Source: Cellulomonas chengniuliangii (GTDB lineage Bacteria > Actinomycetota > Actinomycetes > Actinomycetales > Cellulomonadaceae). From it: DNA of 64,000 bases. The DNA lies in assembly GCF_024508335.1 (NCBI RefSeq), contig NZ_CP101988.1, forward strand, positions 2,604,001 to 2,668,000, given 5' to 3'. Position 1 is the stretch's first letter; each line of letters starts with the position of its first letter. Made by a program: the position numbers and the translations under genes. Shown in pieces: positions 37,064 to 44,914 of this stretch. Below the pieces are notes generated by a model that was given only the letters and a program-made list of their open reading frames with translations, was not told the origin of the DNA and searched no databases.

Positions 37064-37123
37064 GGCGACGGGCCGGCCTGTGGAGGGACTGAGCGTCCAC
37101 CCTTCGCAGGCCGGCCCGTCGCC
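37064..37123 (+). terminator. Long GC-rich hairpin after the ABC exporter
   Basis: A perfect 17-base-pair stem (37064-37080 with 37107-37123) around a 26-base loop. There is no T-run. It ends only 28 bases before the next gene start and just before the proposed promoter at 37140. Confidence 0.75.
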
Positions 37124-37139
37124 GTGCGGGTCCCCCCGG

Positions 37140-37145
37140 CAGTGT
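37140..37145 (+). promoter_or_regulatory. Candidate -10 box, leaderless start of the FHA-FtsK gene
   Basis: CAGTGT (nAnnnT) exactly six bases before GTG 37152; no ribosome binding site. Weak hexamer, judged by position. Confidence 0.3.
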
Positions 37146-37151
37146 GGCGGG

Positions 37152-40100
37152 GTGCGCCTGACCCTCCACAGCCCTGATCCCGCGAGCCCCCAGGCCTGGC
37201 GGAGCGTCGATGTGGAGGTCGACGCCGGCGCCCGACTGGGCGACCTGCGCGCGCACCTGGCCAAGGTCACCGGGCACCTCGGGTGGGCGTGCTCCGAGCG
37301 GCTGGCGGTGGGGGCGAGTCCGCTGGACGACGCCCACCCGTGCGGCACCTCCCCTCTCGTCGCGGGCGCCGTCCTGCGGCTCGGGCGGGGCCCCCGATCG
37401 GAGGACGAGGCGGCCCTGCGGGCGAGCGTCCACCTCGCCGTCGTCGCCGGGCCGGACTGCGGAGGGCTGCTGGCTGTCACGCCCGGGACCGTCGTCGGAC
37501 GCAGGGGCTCCGACGAACTCCCGGGCGCAGCCGGCGCCCTCCTGCTGGCCGACCCGCTGATGTCGTCCCGGCACCTGGAGCTGCGCCCGCACCACCGCGG
37601 AGCGCGGGCACGAGACCTGGGATCCTCCAACGGCACGACGCTGCGCCGCGCGAGGCGGTGGCTGCCCCGACCGGCACGGGCCGACGGACGGCTGCGGCTC
37701 CGACGCGCCGGCGCCGGCGCCCTGCGCGGCCGGTGGACGGTGCTGCGCCCTGGTGACCAGATCGTCACCGGCGCGTCCGTGCTCGAGCTGCGGTCCACCG
37801 CCCGCGAGCACCAGGGTCGTCCGGCGGGCACATCGCCTGCGGGCCCCTCGGCTTGGACGTGGGCGACCCCGGCCGCCGGCTCGGTGGCGCTCGCGATCGC
37901 CACCGGCCACCGCGCGCTGCTGCTGGTCGCGTTGATCGGCCCGCTGCTGGGGATGGGCCAGGTCCTCGCCGAGCGGCGCCGCCGGGCTCGCGGCAGACCA
38001 GCCGCCCTCTCGCACCCGGGCAGCCCGATGGACGCCTCCACCGACGGGACTCCCCTGCGCGACCCCGCTGACCTGGCGATGGCCACCCTGCGTGCCTGCG
38101 GGGCGCCCGGGACGCCGCGGTTCGGCGCCGACCTGGCAGGGCCCGACAGGGTGCTCTGCATCGTCGGACCCCGACCGCAAGCCCTCGGCTGCGCGCGTGC
38201 CGTGGCGCTCGCCGCGGTGGGCACCCACGGCACGGCGGGCCTGACGATCCACGCCGACCCGGCGCTGCTCCAGGACTGGTCGTGGGCGCGATGGCTGACG
38301 AGTGCCGACGCGCCCACGATCGGCCCTGGGGACGGGCAATGGCACTTCACGGTCGTGGACGGGCCTGCGAGCATCGCCGGGGCGGCGCGCCACCTGGCCG
38401 CCGCGGCCGGCGAGGGGCGCCTGGTGGTGCTCGCTTCCACCCTGTCCTCCGTGCCTGCCTGGTGCCGCACGGTGCTGCGGGTCGACGCCCACGGGGCCCG
38501 CCTGAGCACGCCGTTCGCCGACACCGACACGCCGCTGCAGGCCGTCTCCGAGGAGTGGGCCGAAGCGCAGGCCCGCCGCGTCGCCGGCCTACGGCTCGAC
38601 CCCCGTGCGCGTCCTGCCCCGGCCACGGCGCTGGGCGGCGCCCTTCTCGGCACGCCGGGCGGGGGCGCCGGGGGCGAGCCTGCGCCGGGAGCGGATGCCC
38701 TCCCCCGCGACGTCGCCCTCGGCGACTTGCCCGGCATGCCCCCGCCCACCGCCGCGGCCGTGGCCCGAGCGTGGGCCACCGGATCCCACACCGGGCTCGA
38801 GGCGGTGCTGGGGCAGGGCGCGAACGGCCCGGTGCGGGTCGACCTCGTCCGCGACGGCCCGCACGCCCTGGTCGCCGGCACGACGGGCGCGGGGAAGTCC
38901 GCCCTGCTGCGCACCCTGGTGATGTCCCTCGCGCTCACGCACCCGCCGGAGCGCCTCGCCATCGCCCTCATCGACTACAAGGGCGGCGCGAGCTTCGGGC
39001 CCTGCGCCGAGCTTCCGCACGTCGTGGGGCAGGTCACCGACCTCGACGGGCGGCTCGCCCTGCGCGCGTTGGCCGGGCTCCGCGCAGAGCTCCGGCGTCG
39101 CGAGCACACCCTCGCCGCCGCCGGGTGCGCAGACCTCGCCGCGTTGTGGGCGGCCACCGCGCCGGGCTCCCCCACGCCTCCGCCGCGGCTCCTGGTGGTG
39201 GTCGACGAGTTCCGCGCGCTGGCCGACGAGGCCCCGGACTTCATCCCCGGGCTGCTGCGGCTCGCCGCGCAGGGCCGCTCGCTGGGCATGCACCTGGTGC
39301 TCGCCACCCAGCGACCCGCAGGAGCTGTCAACGCCGACCTCCGCGCGAACATCGCGCTGCGCGTCGCGCTGCGGGTCACCGACGCCACGGAGTCCCTCGA
39401 CGTGATCGACGTCCCCGACGCGGCCGGGCTGCCCGCGGACCGCCCTGGCCGAGCAGCGCTGCGCAGGAGCAACGGGCCCGTCGAGCTCCTCCAGGTGGCG
39501 CAGATCCGCGCCCCCGGGACGCGGCCTCCCGTGCGGCTGGCGCCCGCGTGGACCACGCCGCCGGCAGCCGCTTCCCACCCGGCGCAGGACGAGCAGCAGG
39601 ACGACCAGCGTCTCTACCTGGCGGCCGTCCAAGCGGCAGCCCAGGGCCATGACATGCCCCGTGCCCCCTGGCTGCCCGAGCTCCCGCCTGCGGTACGGCT
39701 CTCCGAGCTCGACCCTCCGATGGGTCCTTCCCCGCCGCGACACGGGACAGGCGCCCAGTCAGCAGTGCCCTCCGCCGATGTCCCGACGACCCGGTCCACA
39801 GTGCCGCTGGCCCTCGCCGACCTGCCGGACGAGCAACGCCGCGCCGTGGTCGGGTGGGATCCCGCGCGAGGCCACCTCCTGGTGCAGGGCGCCCCGAGCT
39901 CCGGGCGGACCACCACGCTCCGCACCGCCGCGGCGGGAGCCCTGGCACTGGGGTGGGACGTGCACGCCGTGGGACTGTCGCTGCCCGAGGCCGCGTCAGC
40001 CGACGCTGCCCCAGGGATAGGCACGACGGTGGACGTCGACGACCCCCGTCGGCTCGCCCGCCTGCTGGCGCTGCTGATGGACGGGCCCCACGGCGACGGG

Positions 40101-41162
40101 CGACCCGGGCAGCTGCTGGTGGTCGACGGATGGGAGGCGGCGCTCGAGGCGCTCGACGCCGTGGGGCGCGGCGGCGCCGGGGACCTGCTGCTCGGAGTCG
40201 TGCGCGATGGGCTCGCCAACGGCGTGACGGTGGCGGCCGCCTGCGGCCCGACCGCGCGCACCGCGGCCCTCGCAGGGATGTTCCAGGACCGGATCGTGCT
40301 CGGGCTCGACCCGGTCGACCAGGTGCTCGCCGGCGTCCCCGCCGAGCTCGCCACACGGCCGCGCCGCCCGGGCCGGGCCGTCCACCTGCACGGCGCCGAC
40401 GCCCGCGACTGCCAGGTCGCCGAGCCGGACCGGTGGCCCGCCCTCAGCGGTCGCCCTCCGGCCACGCTGCGGCTGCGCCCCGTTCCCCGGCGGATCGCGT
40501 GGACTGATCTCGGCGCGGTCGCCCCCGACGCGTCTCGGGCCGCCGTCGGGCGGGGCGGCGACGACGCCGCCGTGACGTTCCTGGACGTCACCCGAGGGGC
40601 CCTCGTGGTGGGTCCTGCGGGTTCGGGCCGGACGAACACGCTCACCGTGATCGCCACCGGCCTCGTCCACGCGGGCAGGGCGGTGGCCGTGGTGTCGTCA
40701 GACGCCGCGCTGCTCGCCGTCCCGGGCGCGCGCTGGGCGTCCGAGCCGAACGGGCTCGCCGCCCTGCTCGACACCATCGCCGCCACAGGGCGCCGTGCGG
40801 GCGCCGCCGACGCCGACCACGACGTCGACCTCGTGGTGGACGATCTGGACGTCCTCGAGCAACTGTTCCCGGTCGAGGCCGAGCGGCTGGCCAGCGCGGC
40901 CGGCCGGGTCCGCCTGATCGCCTCAGCCCGCACCGCCCGCGCGGCGACCGCCTACCGCGAGCCGATGGCCCGGCTGCGCGCCATCCGCCAGGGCGTGGTC
41001 CTCGACCCCGCCGAGCCGGGCTCGTCGGACGTGTTCGGGGTCGACCTGGCGCGCGTCACAGATCCAGCCCACCCGCACGCCGCGGGTCGTGGCGCCGTCG
41101 TGCACGGTCGGCTGCTCACACCGGTCCAGGCGGCCTTGCCGCCCACGGCCACTAACGGCTGA
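37152..41162 (+). CDS. FHA-FtsK/SpoIIIE ATPase, EccC/EssC-like
   Basis: A 1336-residue protein. Residues 1-80 look like the ubiquitin-like N-terminal domain of such ATPases. An FHA domain covers about 105-215: GTVVGRR at 112, SRHLEL from 139, SSNGTT at 158-163. One or two helices (ALAIATGHRALLLVALIGPLLG) lie near residue 250. Three ATPase domains follow. Only the first is canonical: Walker A GTTGAGKS at 576-583 and Walker B VVVDEF with Asp685. The second has GAPSSGRTT at 913-921 and the third GPAGSGRTN near 1154, both with Lys replaced by Arg. This layout is that of type VII secretion motors (EccC/EssC). No WXG100 substrate, EccB, EccD or mycosin gene is in the window. Confidence 0.85.
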   Translation: MRLTLHSPDPASPQAWRSVDVEVDAGARLGDLRAHLAKVTGHLGWACSERLAVGASPLDDAHPCGTSPLVAGAVLRLGRGPRSEDEAALRASVHLAVVAGPDCGGLLAVTPGTVVGRRGSDELPGAAGALLLADPLMSSRHLELRPHHRGARARDLGSSNGTTLRRARRWLPRPARADGRLRLRRAGAGALRGRWTVLRPGDQIVTGASVLELRSTAREHQGRPAGTSPAGPSAWTWATPAAGSVALAIATGHRALLLVALIGPLLGMGQVLAERRRRARGRPAALSHPGSPMDASTDGTPLRDPADLAMATLRACGAPGTPRFGADLAGPDRVLCIVGPRPQALGCARAVALAAVGTHGTAGLTIHADPALLQDWSWARWLTSADAPTIGPGDGQWHFTVVDGPASIAGAARHLAAAAGEGRLVVLASTLSSVPAWCRTVLRVDAHGARLSTPFADTDTPLQAVSEEWAEAQARRVAGLRLDPRARPAPATALGGALLGTPGGGAGGEPAPGADALPRDVALGDLPGMPPPTAAAVARAWATGSHTGLEAVLGQGANGPVRVDLVRDGPHALVAGTTGAGKSALLRTLVMSLALTHPPERLAIALIDYKGGASFGPCAELPHVVGQVTDLDGRLALRALAGLRAELRRREHTLAAAGCADLAALWAATAPGSPTPPPRLLVVVDEFRALADEAPDFIPGLLRLAAQGRSLGMHLVLATQRPAGAVNADLRANIALRVALRVTDATESLDVIDVPDAAGLPADRPGRAALRRSNGPVELLQVAQIRAPGTRPPVRLAPAWTTPPAAASHPAQDEQQDDQRLYLAAVQAAAQGHDMPRAPWLPELPPAVRLSELDPPMGPSPPRHGTGAQSAVPSADVPTTRSTVPLALADLPDEQRRAVVGWDPARGHLLVQGAPSSGRTTTLRTAAAGALALGWDVHAVGLSLPEAASADAAPGIGTTVDVDDPRRLARLLALLMDGPHGDGRPGQLLVVDGWEAALEALDAVGRGGAGDLLLGVVRDGLANGVTVAAACGPTARTAALAGMFQDRIVLGLDPVDQVLAGVPAELATRPRRPGRAVHLHGADARDCQVAEPDRWPALSGRPPATLRLRPVPRRIAWTDLGAVAPDASRAAVGRGGDDAAVTFLDVTRGALVVGPAGSGRTNTLTVIATGLVHAGRAVAVVSSDAALLAVPGARWASEPNGLAALLDTIAATGRRAGAADADHDVDLVVDDLDVLEQLFPVEAERLASAAGRVRLIASARTARAATAYREPMARLRAIRQGVVLDPAEPGSSDVFGVDLARVTDPAHPHAAGRGAVVHGRLLTPVQAALPPTATNG

Positions 41163-41230
41163 CGGCTGACGGCTGACGGCTGACGGCTGACGGCTGACGG
41201 CTGACGGCTGACGTTGACGTTGACGTTGAC
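41157..41230. repeat. Tandem heptamer and hexamer repeats
   Basis: Eight exact copies of GGCTGAC (41157-41212) run directly into three copies of GTTGAC (41213-41230). The first unit supplies the stop codon of the FHA-FtsK gene. Because the unit is 7 bases and contains TGA, stops occur in all three forward frames. Confidence 0.95.
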
Positions 41231-41291
41231 AGCAGAGCGCCATCACCTGCCCGTGCGGCGAGGACCCGCTGCCCTGGGGCGCGTGCCGCCG

Positions 41292-41714
41292 CTATCGCCG
41301 GGGCGACCGCGGCGCAGCGGGCTCGTCCTCGTCGCCACGCCCGGTCGTCGCGGCGACGACCCCGGGCGTCAGGAGCCCGACGCCGACGGCCAGGGCGGCC
41401 GCCAAGATGCCCGCAGCCCAACCGGTCGCCTCCACCTGGAGCCATCCCACCGAGAGGACCACGAGGAAGAGCTGCCAGGTGAGCACCGGCGACCGGGCCC
41501 AGCGTCGCCCGCGCCACAGCCCACGGGCACTGAGCGCCAGGACGGCGGCCACCGCCAGAGAGAACACCACGAGGAACGCCATCGCGCCCACCACCTGCGA
41601 GCCACGCACGATCTCGACGGCGAACGCCACACCCAGGCCGACCAGCAGCGCGGCCTCGAGCAGGACGAGCAGGCAGAGGGGGGCAAGCAGGCGGGGCGCA
41701 CGTCGCAAGGGCAC
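41292..41714 (-). CDS. Small four-helix membrane protein
   Basis: A 140-residue protein with four hydrophobic segments (LLAPLCLLVLLEAALLVGLG; VVGAMAFLVVFSLAVAAVLA; LTWQLFLVVLSVGWLQV; AAGILAAALAVGVGLL) and an acidic-basic tail. No family recognised; it resembles many unnamed actinobacterial integral membrane proteins. GTG 41714 has no ribosome binding site but TAGGGT sits six bases upstream, which fixes the start as leaderless. It is convergent with the FHA-FtsK gene, the heptamer repeat lying between their ends. Confidence 0.7.
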   Translation of the reverse strand: MPLRRAPRLLAPLCLLVLLEAALLVGLGVAFAVEIVRGSQVVGAMAFLVVFSLAVAAVLALSARGLWRGRRWARSPVLTWQLFLVVLSVGWLQVEATGWAAGILAAALAVGVGLLTPGVVAATTGRGDEDEPAAPRSPRR

Positions 41715-41720
41715 CGGCTG

Positions 41721-41726
41721 ACCCTA
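41721..41726 (-). promoter_or_regulatory. Candidate -10 box, leaderless start of small membrane protein
   Basis: TAGGGT on the minus strand, exactly six bases before GTG 41714. Confidence 0.5.
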
Positions 41727-42157
41727 CGCGAGGCCCCCCACAGGCGAGGGCGCTGACGGCGGACCACCGTCGTACCGCCCTTCCGTCAGGGTGTGCCCAG
41801 TCCCCGGCCGCCCCCGAACCGAGGGCTCTGTCGAACCCGCAGGTCAGCGCGTCGCACAGTGGGTCATGCACGACACCCAGGCCGATTTCGCCCTGCGGGC
41901 CGACCAGGATAGGGTGACCAGTCCATTCACAGGTGGCGTCCAGGTGTGATGAAGACCTCAGGCCACGTGGAGAACCGGCGCGCCCATAGATCTTGTGCTG
42001 CGTGCCCGCAGGTGTGAGGCTGTTTCCAGCAGTTGATCCCCCCACCCATGCGCCGCAGGATTCACACGAGCCGCCACATTGCTGTGCCGTGCTGCGCGCA
42101 TCAAGCCCGGAGCCCTCGTGAGGACCCTGGCTTGCCCTGTGCAAGGAGAGAGATTTC
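41727..42157. other. Intergenic region upstream of whiB
   Basis: About 430 bases with no supportable gene. It should hold the promoters of both divergent neighbours. On the minus strand, roughly 41840-41960 translates to protein-like sequence containing CEWTGHPILVGPQGEIG and DPLCDALTCGFDRA but has no clear start and no recognised family; it may be a gene remnant. Just before whiB is the ribosome binding site AAGGAGAG (42141-42148). Confidence 0.5.
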
Positions 42158-42406
42158 ATGGACTGGCGCCACCGCGCAGCGTGCCTGGACGAAGACCCCG
42201 AGCTGTTCTTCCCGATCGGCAACACCGGTCCCGCACTGCTGCAGATCGACGAGGCGAAGGCTGTCTGCCGTCGCTGCGAGGTCGTGGACACCTGCCTCAA
42301 GTGGGCCCTCGAGTCCGGCCAGGACGCCGGTGTCTGGGGCGGCCTCTCCGAGGACGAGCGTCGCGCCCTCAAGCGGCGCACGGCACGCCAGCGCCGCGCG
42401 AGCTGA
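42158..42406 (+). CDS. whiB1: WhiB-family iron-sulfur regulator, WhiB1-like
   Basis: An 82-residue WhiB protein. The four cluster-binding cysteines are Cys9, Cys37, Cys40 and Cys46 (C-x27-C-x2-C-x5-C), the same spacing as M. tuberculosis WhiB1. GVWGGLSEDER at 58-68 is the family G(V/I)WGG turn that contacts the housekeeping sigma factor, and the KRRTARQRR tail should bind DNA. WhiB1-type proteins carry a nitric-oxide-sensitive 4Fe-4S cluster and act with sigma-A. AAGGAGAG lies about ten bases before ATG 42158. Two hairpins follow, and a PdtaS-like kinase gene converges on it. Confidence 0.93.
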   Translation: MDWRHRAACLDEDPELFFPIGNTGPALLQIDEAKAVCRRCEVVDTCLKWALESGQDAGVWGGLSEDERRALKRRTARQRRAS

Positions 42407-42428
42407 GCATCCGCACGACCCGCTGAGC

Positions 42429-42457
42429 ACCGGGCGGCAGTCCCCCCGCCGCCCGGT
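42429..42457 (+). terminator. First hairpin after whiB
   Basis: Perfect 10-base-pair stem (42429-42438 with 42448-42457), nine-base loop with a C-run, no T tail. Confidence 0.65.
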
Positions 42458-42469
42458 CAAGCGAACACC

Positions 42470-42509
42470 CGAGAGCCGCCCCAGCATCCTCCGCTGAGGG
42501 CGGCTCTCG
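42470..42509. terminator. Second hairpin, shared between whiB and the convergent kinase gene
   Basis: Perfect 12-base-pair stem (42470-42481 with 42498-42509) and a 16-base loop. It ends five bases before the stop of the minus-strand kinase gene, so it could serve both directions. Confidence 0.7.
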
Positions 42510-42513
42510 CGTG

Positions 42514-44001
42514 TCACATCGAGCCGGCGCTCTCCCTGCTCGGGTTGCGAAGCACAGCCTCGAGCACGACCTGAGTCCCCCGGCTGCCCTCGCGCGGTCC
42601 CCACTCGATGCTCCCGCGCAGCTCGTTGGCGACCAGCGTCGAGACGATCTGGGTTCCCAGCCCGCTGCCCGCGCCGGCCAGCTCCGGCAGCCCGCCGCCG
42701 TCGTCGGCCACCACCACCCGCAGCGCCTGGCCCTCCCGCTCGGCGGTCACCTCGACCGTCCCACCGCCCACGGCGGAGAGCCCGTGCTCGACGGCGTTCG
42801 TGACCAGTTCGGTGAGCACCAGGGCGAGCGCGGTGGCGTCCTCGGCGGGAACCATCCCGAACGACCCGCTGACCACGGTGCGCACCCGGCTGCCGGCCGA
42901 CGCGACGTCCGCGGCCAGCCGCAGGCTCCGGCCCACCAGGTCGTCGAACGGCACCGACTCGTCGAGGGTCTGCGACAAGGTCTCGTGCACGAGGGCGATG
43001 GTCGCCACCCGGCGCATGGCCTCGTCGAGGGCCTCGCGCGCCTCCGGGTTGCTCATCCGGCGCGACTGGAGACGGAGCAGCGCCGCGACGGTCTGCAGGT
43101 TGTTCTTGACCCGGTGATGGATCTCCCGGATGGTCGCGTCCTTGGTGATGAGCTCCCGCTCGCGGCGACGCAGCTCTGACACGTCGCGGCAGAGCAGCAC
43201 CGCGCCGGTCCGCTGGCCACGCTCGGTGAGCGGGACGGCGCGCAACGACAGCGCCACGCCACGGGCCTCGATGTCGGTGCGCCACGGAGCCCGGCCCATG
43301 ACCACCAACGGCATCGACTCGTCCACCGGCGCCTTGTGCTCCACGAGCTCGGCGGTGACCTCTATCAGCGATCTGCCCACGAGGTCGCCGAGCGCCCCGA
43401 GCCGGTGGAAGCAGCTCAACGCGTTCGGGCTCGCGTAGAGCACCTCCCCCTCGGAGTTCAGGCGGATGAGCCCGTCGCCGACCCGCGGCGCCCCACGACG
43501 GGGTCCGGTGGGCGCGTTCGTGGCGGGGAACTCGCCGCGCCCGATCATCCCCATGAGCTCGTCGGCGGACTCGACGTAGTTGAGCTCGAGCCGGCTCGGC
43601 GTCCGAGCACCGCCGAGGTTCGTCTGCCGTGCGATGACCGCGATCGCCCGCCCTTCGCGGACCACCGGGACAGCTTCCTCCCGCACCGCGTAGGAGCCGA
43701 ACCAGCGCGGCTCGCGGGACCGCTGCGCGCGCACCTCGGTGAGGGAGCGCTGCAGCTGCGGGCGCTGGCCGTCCGGCGCGTGCGAGCCGACCACGTCGTC
43801 GTAGTGGACGGTGGCCCCCGTGCTGGGACGGCACTGCGCGATCGCGATGAAGTCGCCGTCGTCGGTGGGCAGCCACAGCACGAGGTCCGCGAAGGCCAGG
43901 TCGGAGATGACCTGCCAGTCTCCGACGAGCAGGTGCAGCCACTCGAGGTCGGCGGCGTCGAGCGAGGCATGACGTGTGGCGAGGTCGCTCAGGGTGGACA
44001 C
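42514..44001 (-). CDS. pdtaS: PdtaS-like sensor histidine kinase (GAF-PAS-HisKA_2)
   Basis: A 495-residue soluble kinase. An N-terminal GAF domain (about 1-150) and a PAS domain (about 175-285) precede HisKA_2 with His295/His296 in REIHHRVKNNLQTVAALL and an HATPase with ELVTNAVEHGL and ADDGGGLPELAGAGSGLGTQIV. This is the architecture of M. tuberculosis PdtaS, whose partner PdtaR is an ANTAR antiterminator that acts on RNA. No PdtaR gene is in the window. GTG 44001 has TAGGCT seven bases upstream and no ribosome binding site. It is convergent with whiB1, a neighbourhood seen in other actinobacteria. Confidence 0.9.
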   Translation of the reverse strand: MSTLSDLATRHASLDAADLEWLHLLVGDWQVISDLAFADLVLWLPTDDGDFIAIAQCRPSTGATVHYDDVVGSHAPDGQRPQLQRSLTEVRAQRSREPRWFGSYAVREEAVPVVREGRAIAVIARQTNLGGARTPSRLELNYVESADELMGMIGRGEFPATNAPTGPRRGAPRVGDGLIRLNSEGEVLYASPNALSCFHRLGALGDLVGRSLIEVTAELVEHKAPVDESMPLVVMGRAPWRTDIEARGVALSLRAVPLTERGQRTGAVLLCRDVSELRRRERELITKDATIREIHHRVKNNLQTVAALLRLQSRRMSNPEAREALDEAMRRVATIALVHETLSQTLDESVPFDDLVGRSLRLAADVASAGSRVRTVVSGSFGMVPAEDATALALVLTELVTNAVEHGLSAVGGGTVEVTAEREGQALRVVVADDGGGLPELAGAGSGLGTQIVSTLVANELRGSIEWGPREGSRGTQVVLEAVLRNPSRESAGSM

Positions 44002-44008
44002 GGGATCC

Positions 44009-44014
44009 AGCCTA
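44009..44014 (-). promoter_or_regulatory. Candidate -10 box, leaderless start of pdtaS
   Basis: TAGGCT on the minus strand, seven bases before GTG 44001, with no ribosome binding site. Confidence 0.45.
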
Positions 44015-44112
44015 GGCGCGGTGACTCATGCCGTCGGCCAGCGCAGGGCGCTAGCCTCGACCTGTGCCACCCCCGCGGTGCGCACGTCGACATCCTCGAA
44101 AGGAGCCGATCG

Positions 44113-44628
44113 GTGCACCTGCGCGTCAGCTTCGCCCTCCCGGCGTCTCCGGCCACCGTCGCCGAGATGCTCGCAGACCCCGCGTACGTCGAGGCCAAGG
44201 TCCGCGCGACCGGCGCCATCGAGCAGCAGGTGGACGTGGTGCCGGCCGAGGGCGGCGCGTTCACCGTCACGACGCGGCGCTCGCTCCCCACCGACCAGAT
44301 CCCGGCGAACATGCGCGGGTTCGTCGGCTCGCAGATCGATGTGCGGCAGGTCGAGGCGTGGGAGGCCGCCGGCCCCGACGGCGGGCGCGCGGGCACCGTG
44401 GTCGTCGAGATCGCCGGGGCCCCCGTGCGCCTGACGGGCGCCGTGCGGCTGCTGGCCGCCGAGGACGCGTCCACCCTCAGCTACGAGGGCGACCTCAAAG
44501 CCGCGATCCCGCTGTTCAGCGGGGCCGTGGAGGAGGCCGCGGCACGGGCGATCCGTTCCGCGCTGGAGGCCGAGGAGGGCGTCGCGCGCCGCTGGCTGGA
44601 AGGTCACGAAGCGAGTTCCCAGCCGTAA
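44113..44628 (+). CDS. DUF2505 (SRPBCC-like) protein
   Basis: A 171-residue soluble protein that begins MHLRVSFALPASPATVAEMLADPAYVEAK, cut at the domain opening; this is the pattern of DUF2505, an actinobacterial relative of the START/SRPBCC hydrophobic-ligand fold. TRRSLPTDQIPANMRGFVG and GDLKAAIPLFSGAVEEAA are its other conserved parts. Function unknown; a lipid or hydrophobic ligand pocket is inferred from the fold. GTG 44113 has AAAGGAG eight bases upstream. It is followed by a terminator with a T-run. Confidence 0.82.
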   Translation: MHLRVSFALPASPATVAEMLADPAYVEAKVRATGAIEQQVDVVPAEGGAFTVTTRRSLPTDQIPANMRGFVGSQIDVRQVEAWEAAGPDGGRAGTVVVEIAGAPVRLTGAVRLLAAEDASTLSYEGDLKAAIPLFSGAVEEAAARAIRSALEAEEGVARRWLEGHEASSQP

Positions 44629-44677
44629 CAATTCGGTAACACGCTCTGAGGCGAAATGGCCCTGACCTGCAAGAACG

Positions 44678-44706
44678 CGGGTGTGGGATCGCTACCACAC
44701 CCGTTT
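44678..44706 (+). terminator. Intrinsic terminator before the ceb promoter
   Basis: Perfect 9-base-pair stem (44678-44686 with 44695-44703), eight-base loop, then TTT. It isolates the DUF2505 gene from the ceb operon. Confidence 0.75.
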
Positions 44707-44721
44707 GGCGGGTTCTCCTCC

Positions 44722-44750
44722 TTGACACCTGACCAGGTGGCGGCCAGAGT
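44722..44750 (+). promoter_or_regulatory. ceb operon promoter
   Basis: A consensus -35 TTGACA (44722-44727), a 17-base spacer and a -10 of CAGAGT (44745-44750, nAnnnT). The predicted start is near 44757. This is the only perfect TTGACA noted at correct spacing in the window. Confidence 0.7.
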
Positions 44751-44763
44751 TCCAGGCAGCGCG

Positions 44764-44777
44764 TGGGAACGCTCCCG
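44764..44777. promoter_or_regulatory. CebR-like operator box 1
   Basis: TGGGAACGCTCCCG matches the Streptomyces CebR box TGGGAGCGCTCCCA at 12 of 14 positions. It lies just downstream of the predicted transcription start. Confidence 0.75.
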
Positions 44778-44788
44778 CATTTCGTCCC

Positions 44789-44802
44789 TGGGAGCGTTCT
44801 CA
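44789..44802. promoter_or_regulatory. CebR-like operator box 2
   Basis: TGGGAGCGTTCTCA matches TGGGAGCGCTCCCA at 12 of 14 positions. Its centre is 25 bases from the centre of box 1. Confidence 0.75.
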
Positions 44803-44914
44803 AGCGAGGGTCCACAAGGCCCACACGAGCCGGACGACACCGCTGCCAGCGGTTCCGGGCGGTGCGTGTCCCATGGGTACGGCGACGACGCCGTCAACTG
44901 ACAAGGGAGTCATA

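Noticed and set aside
35010-38492. An 1160-codon minus-strand open frame opposite the ABC permease and FHA-FtsK gene
   Set aside because: Ser/Arg/Pro-rich translation with no domain, lying antisense to two well-supported genes; a high-GC shadow.
41152-42381. A 409-codon minus-strand open frame spanning the heptamer repeat and whiB
   Set aside because: It is antisense to whiB and reads the heptamer repeat as a simple peptide repeat; only the short patch near 41,900 looks protein-like.
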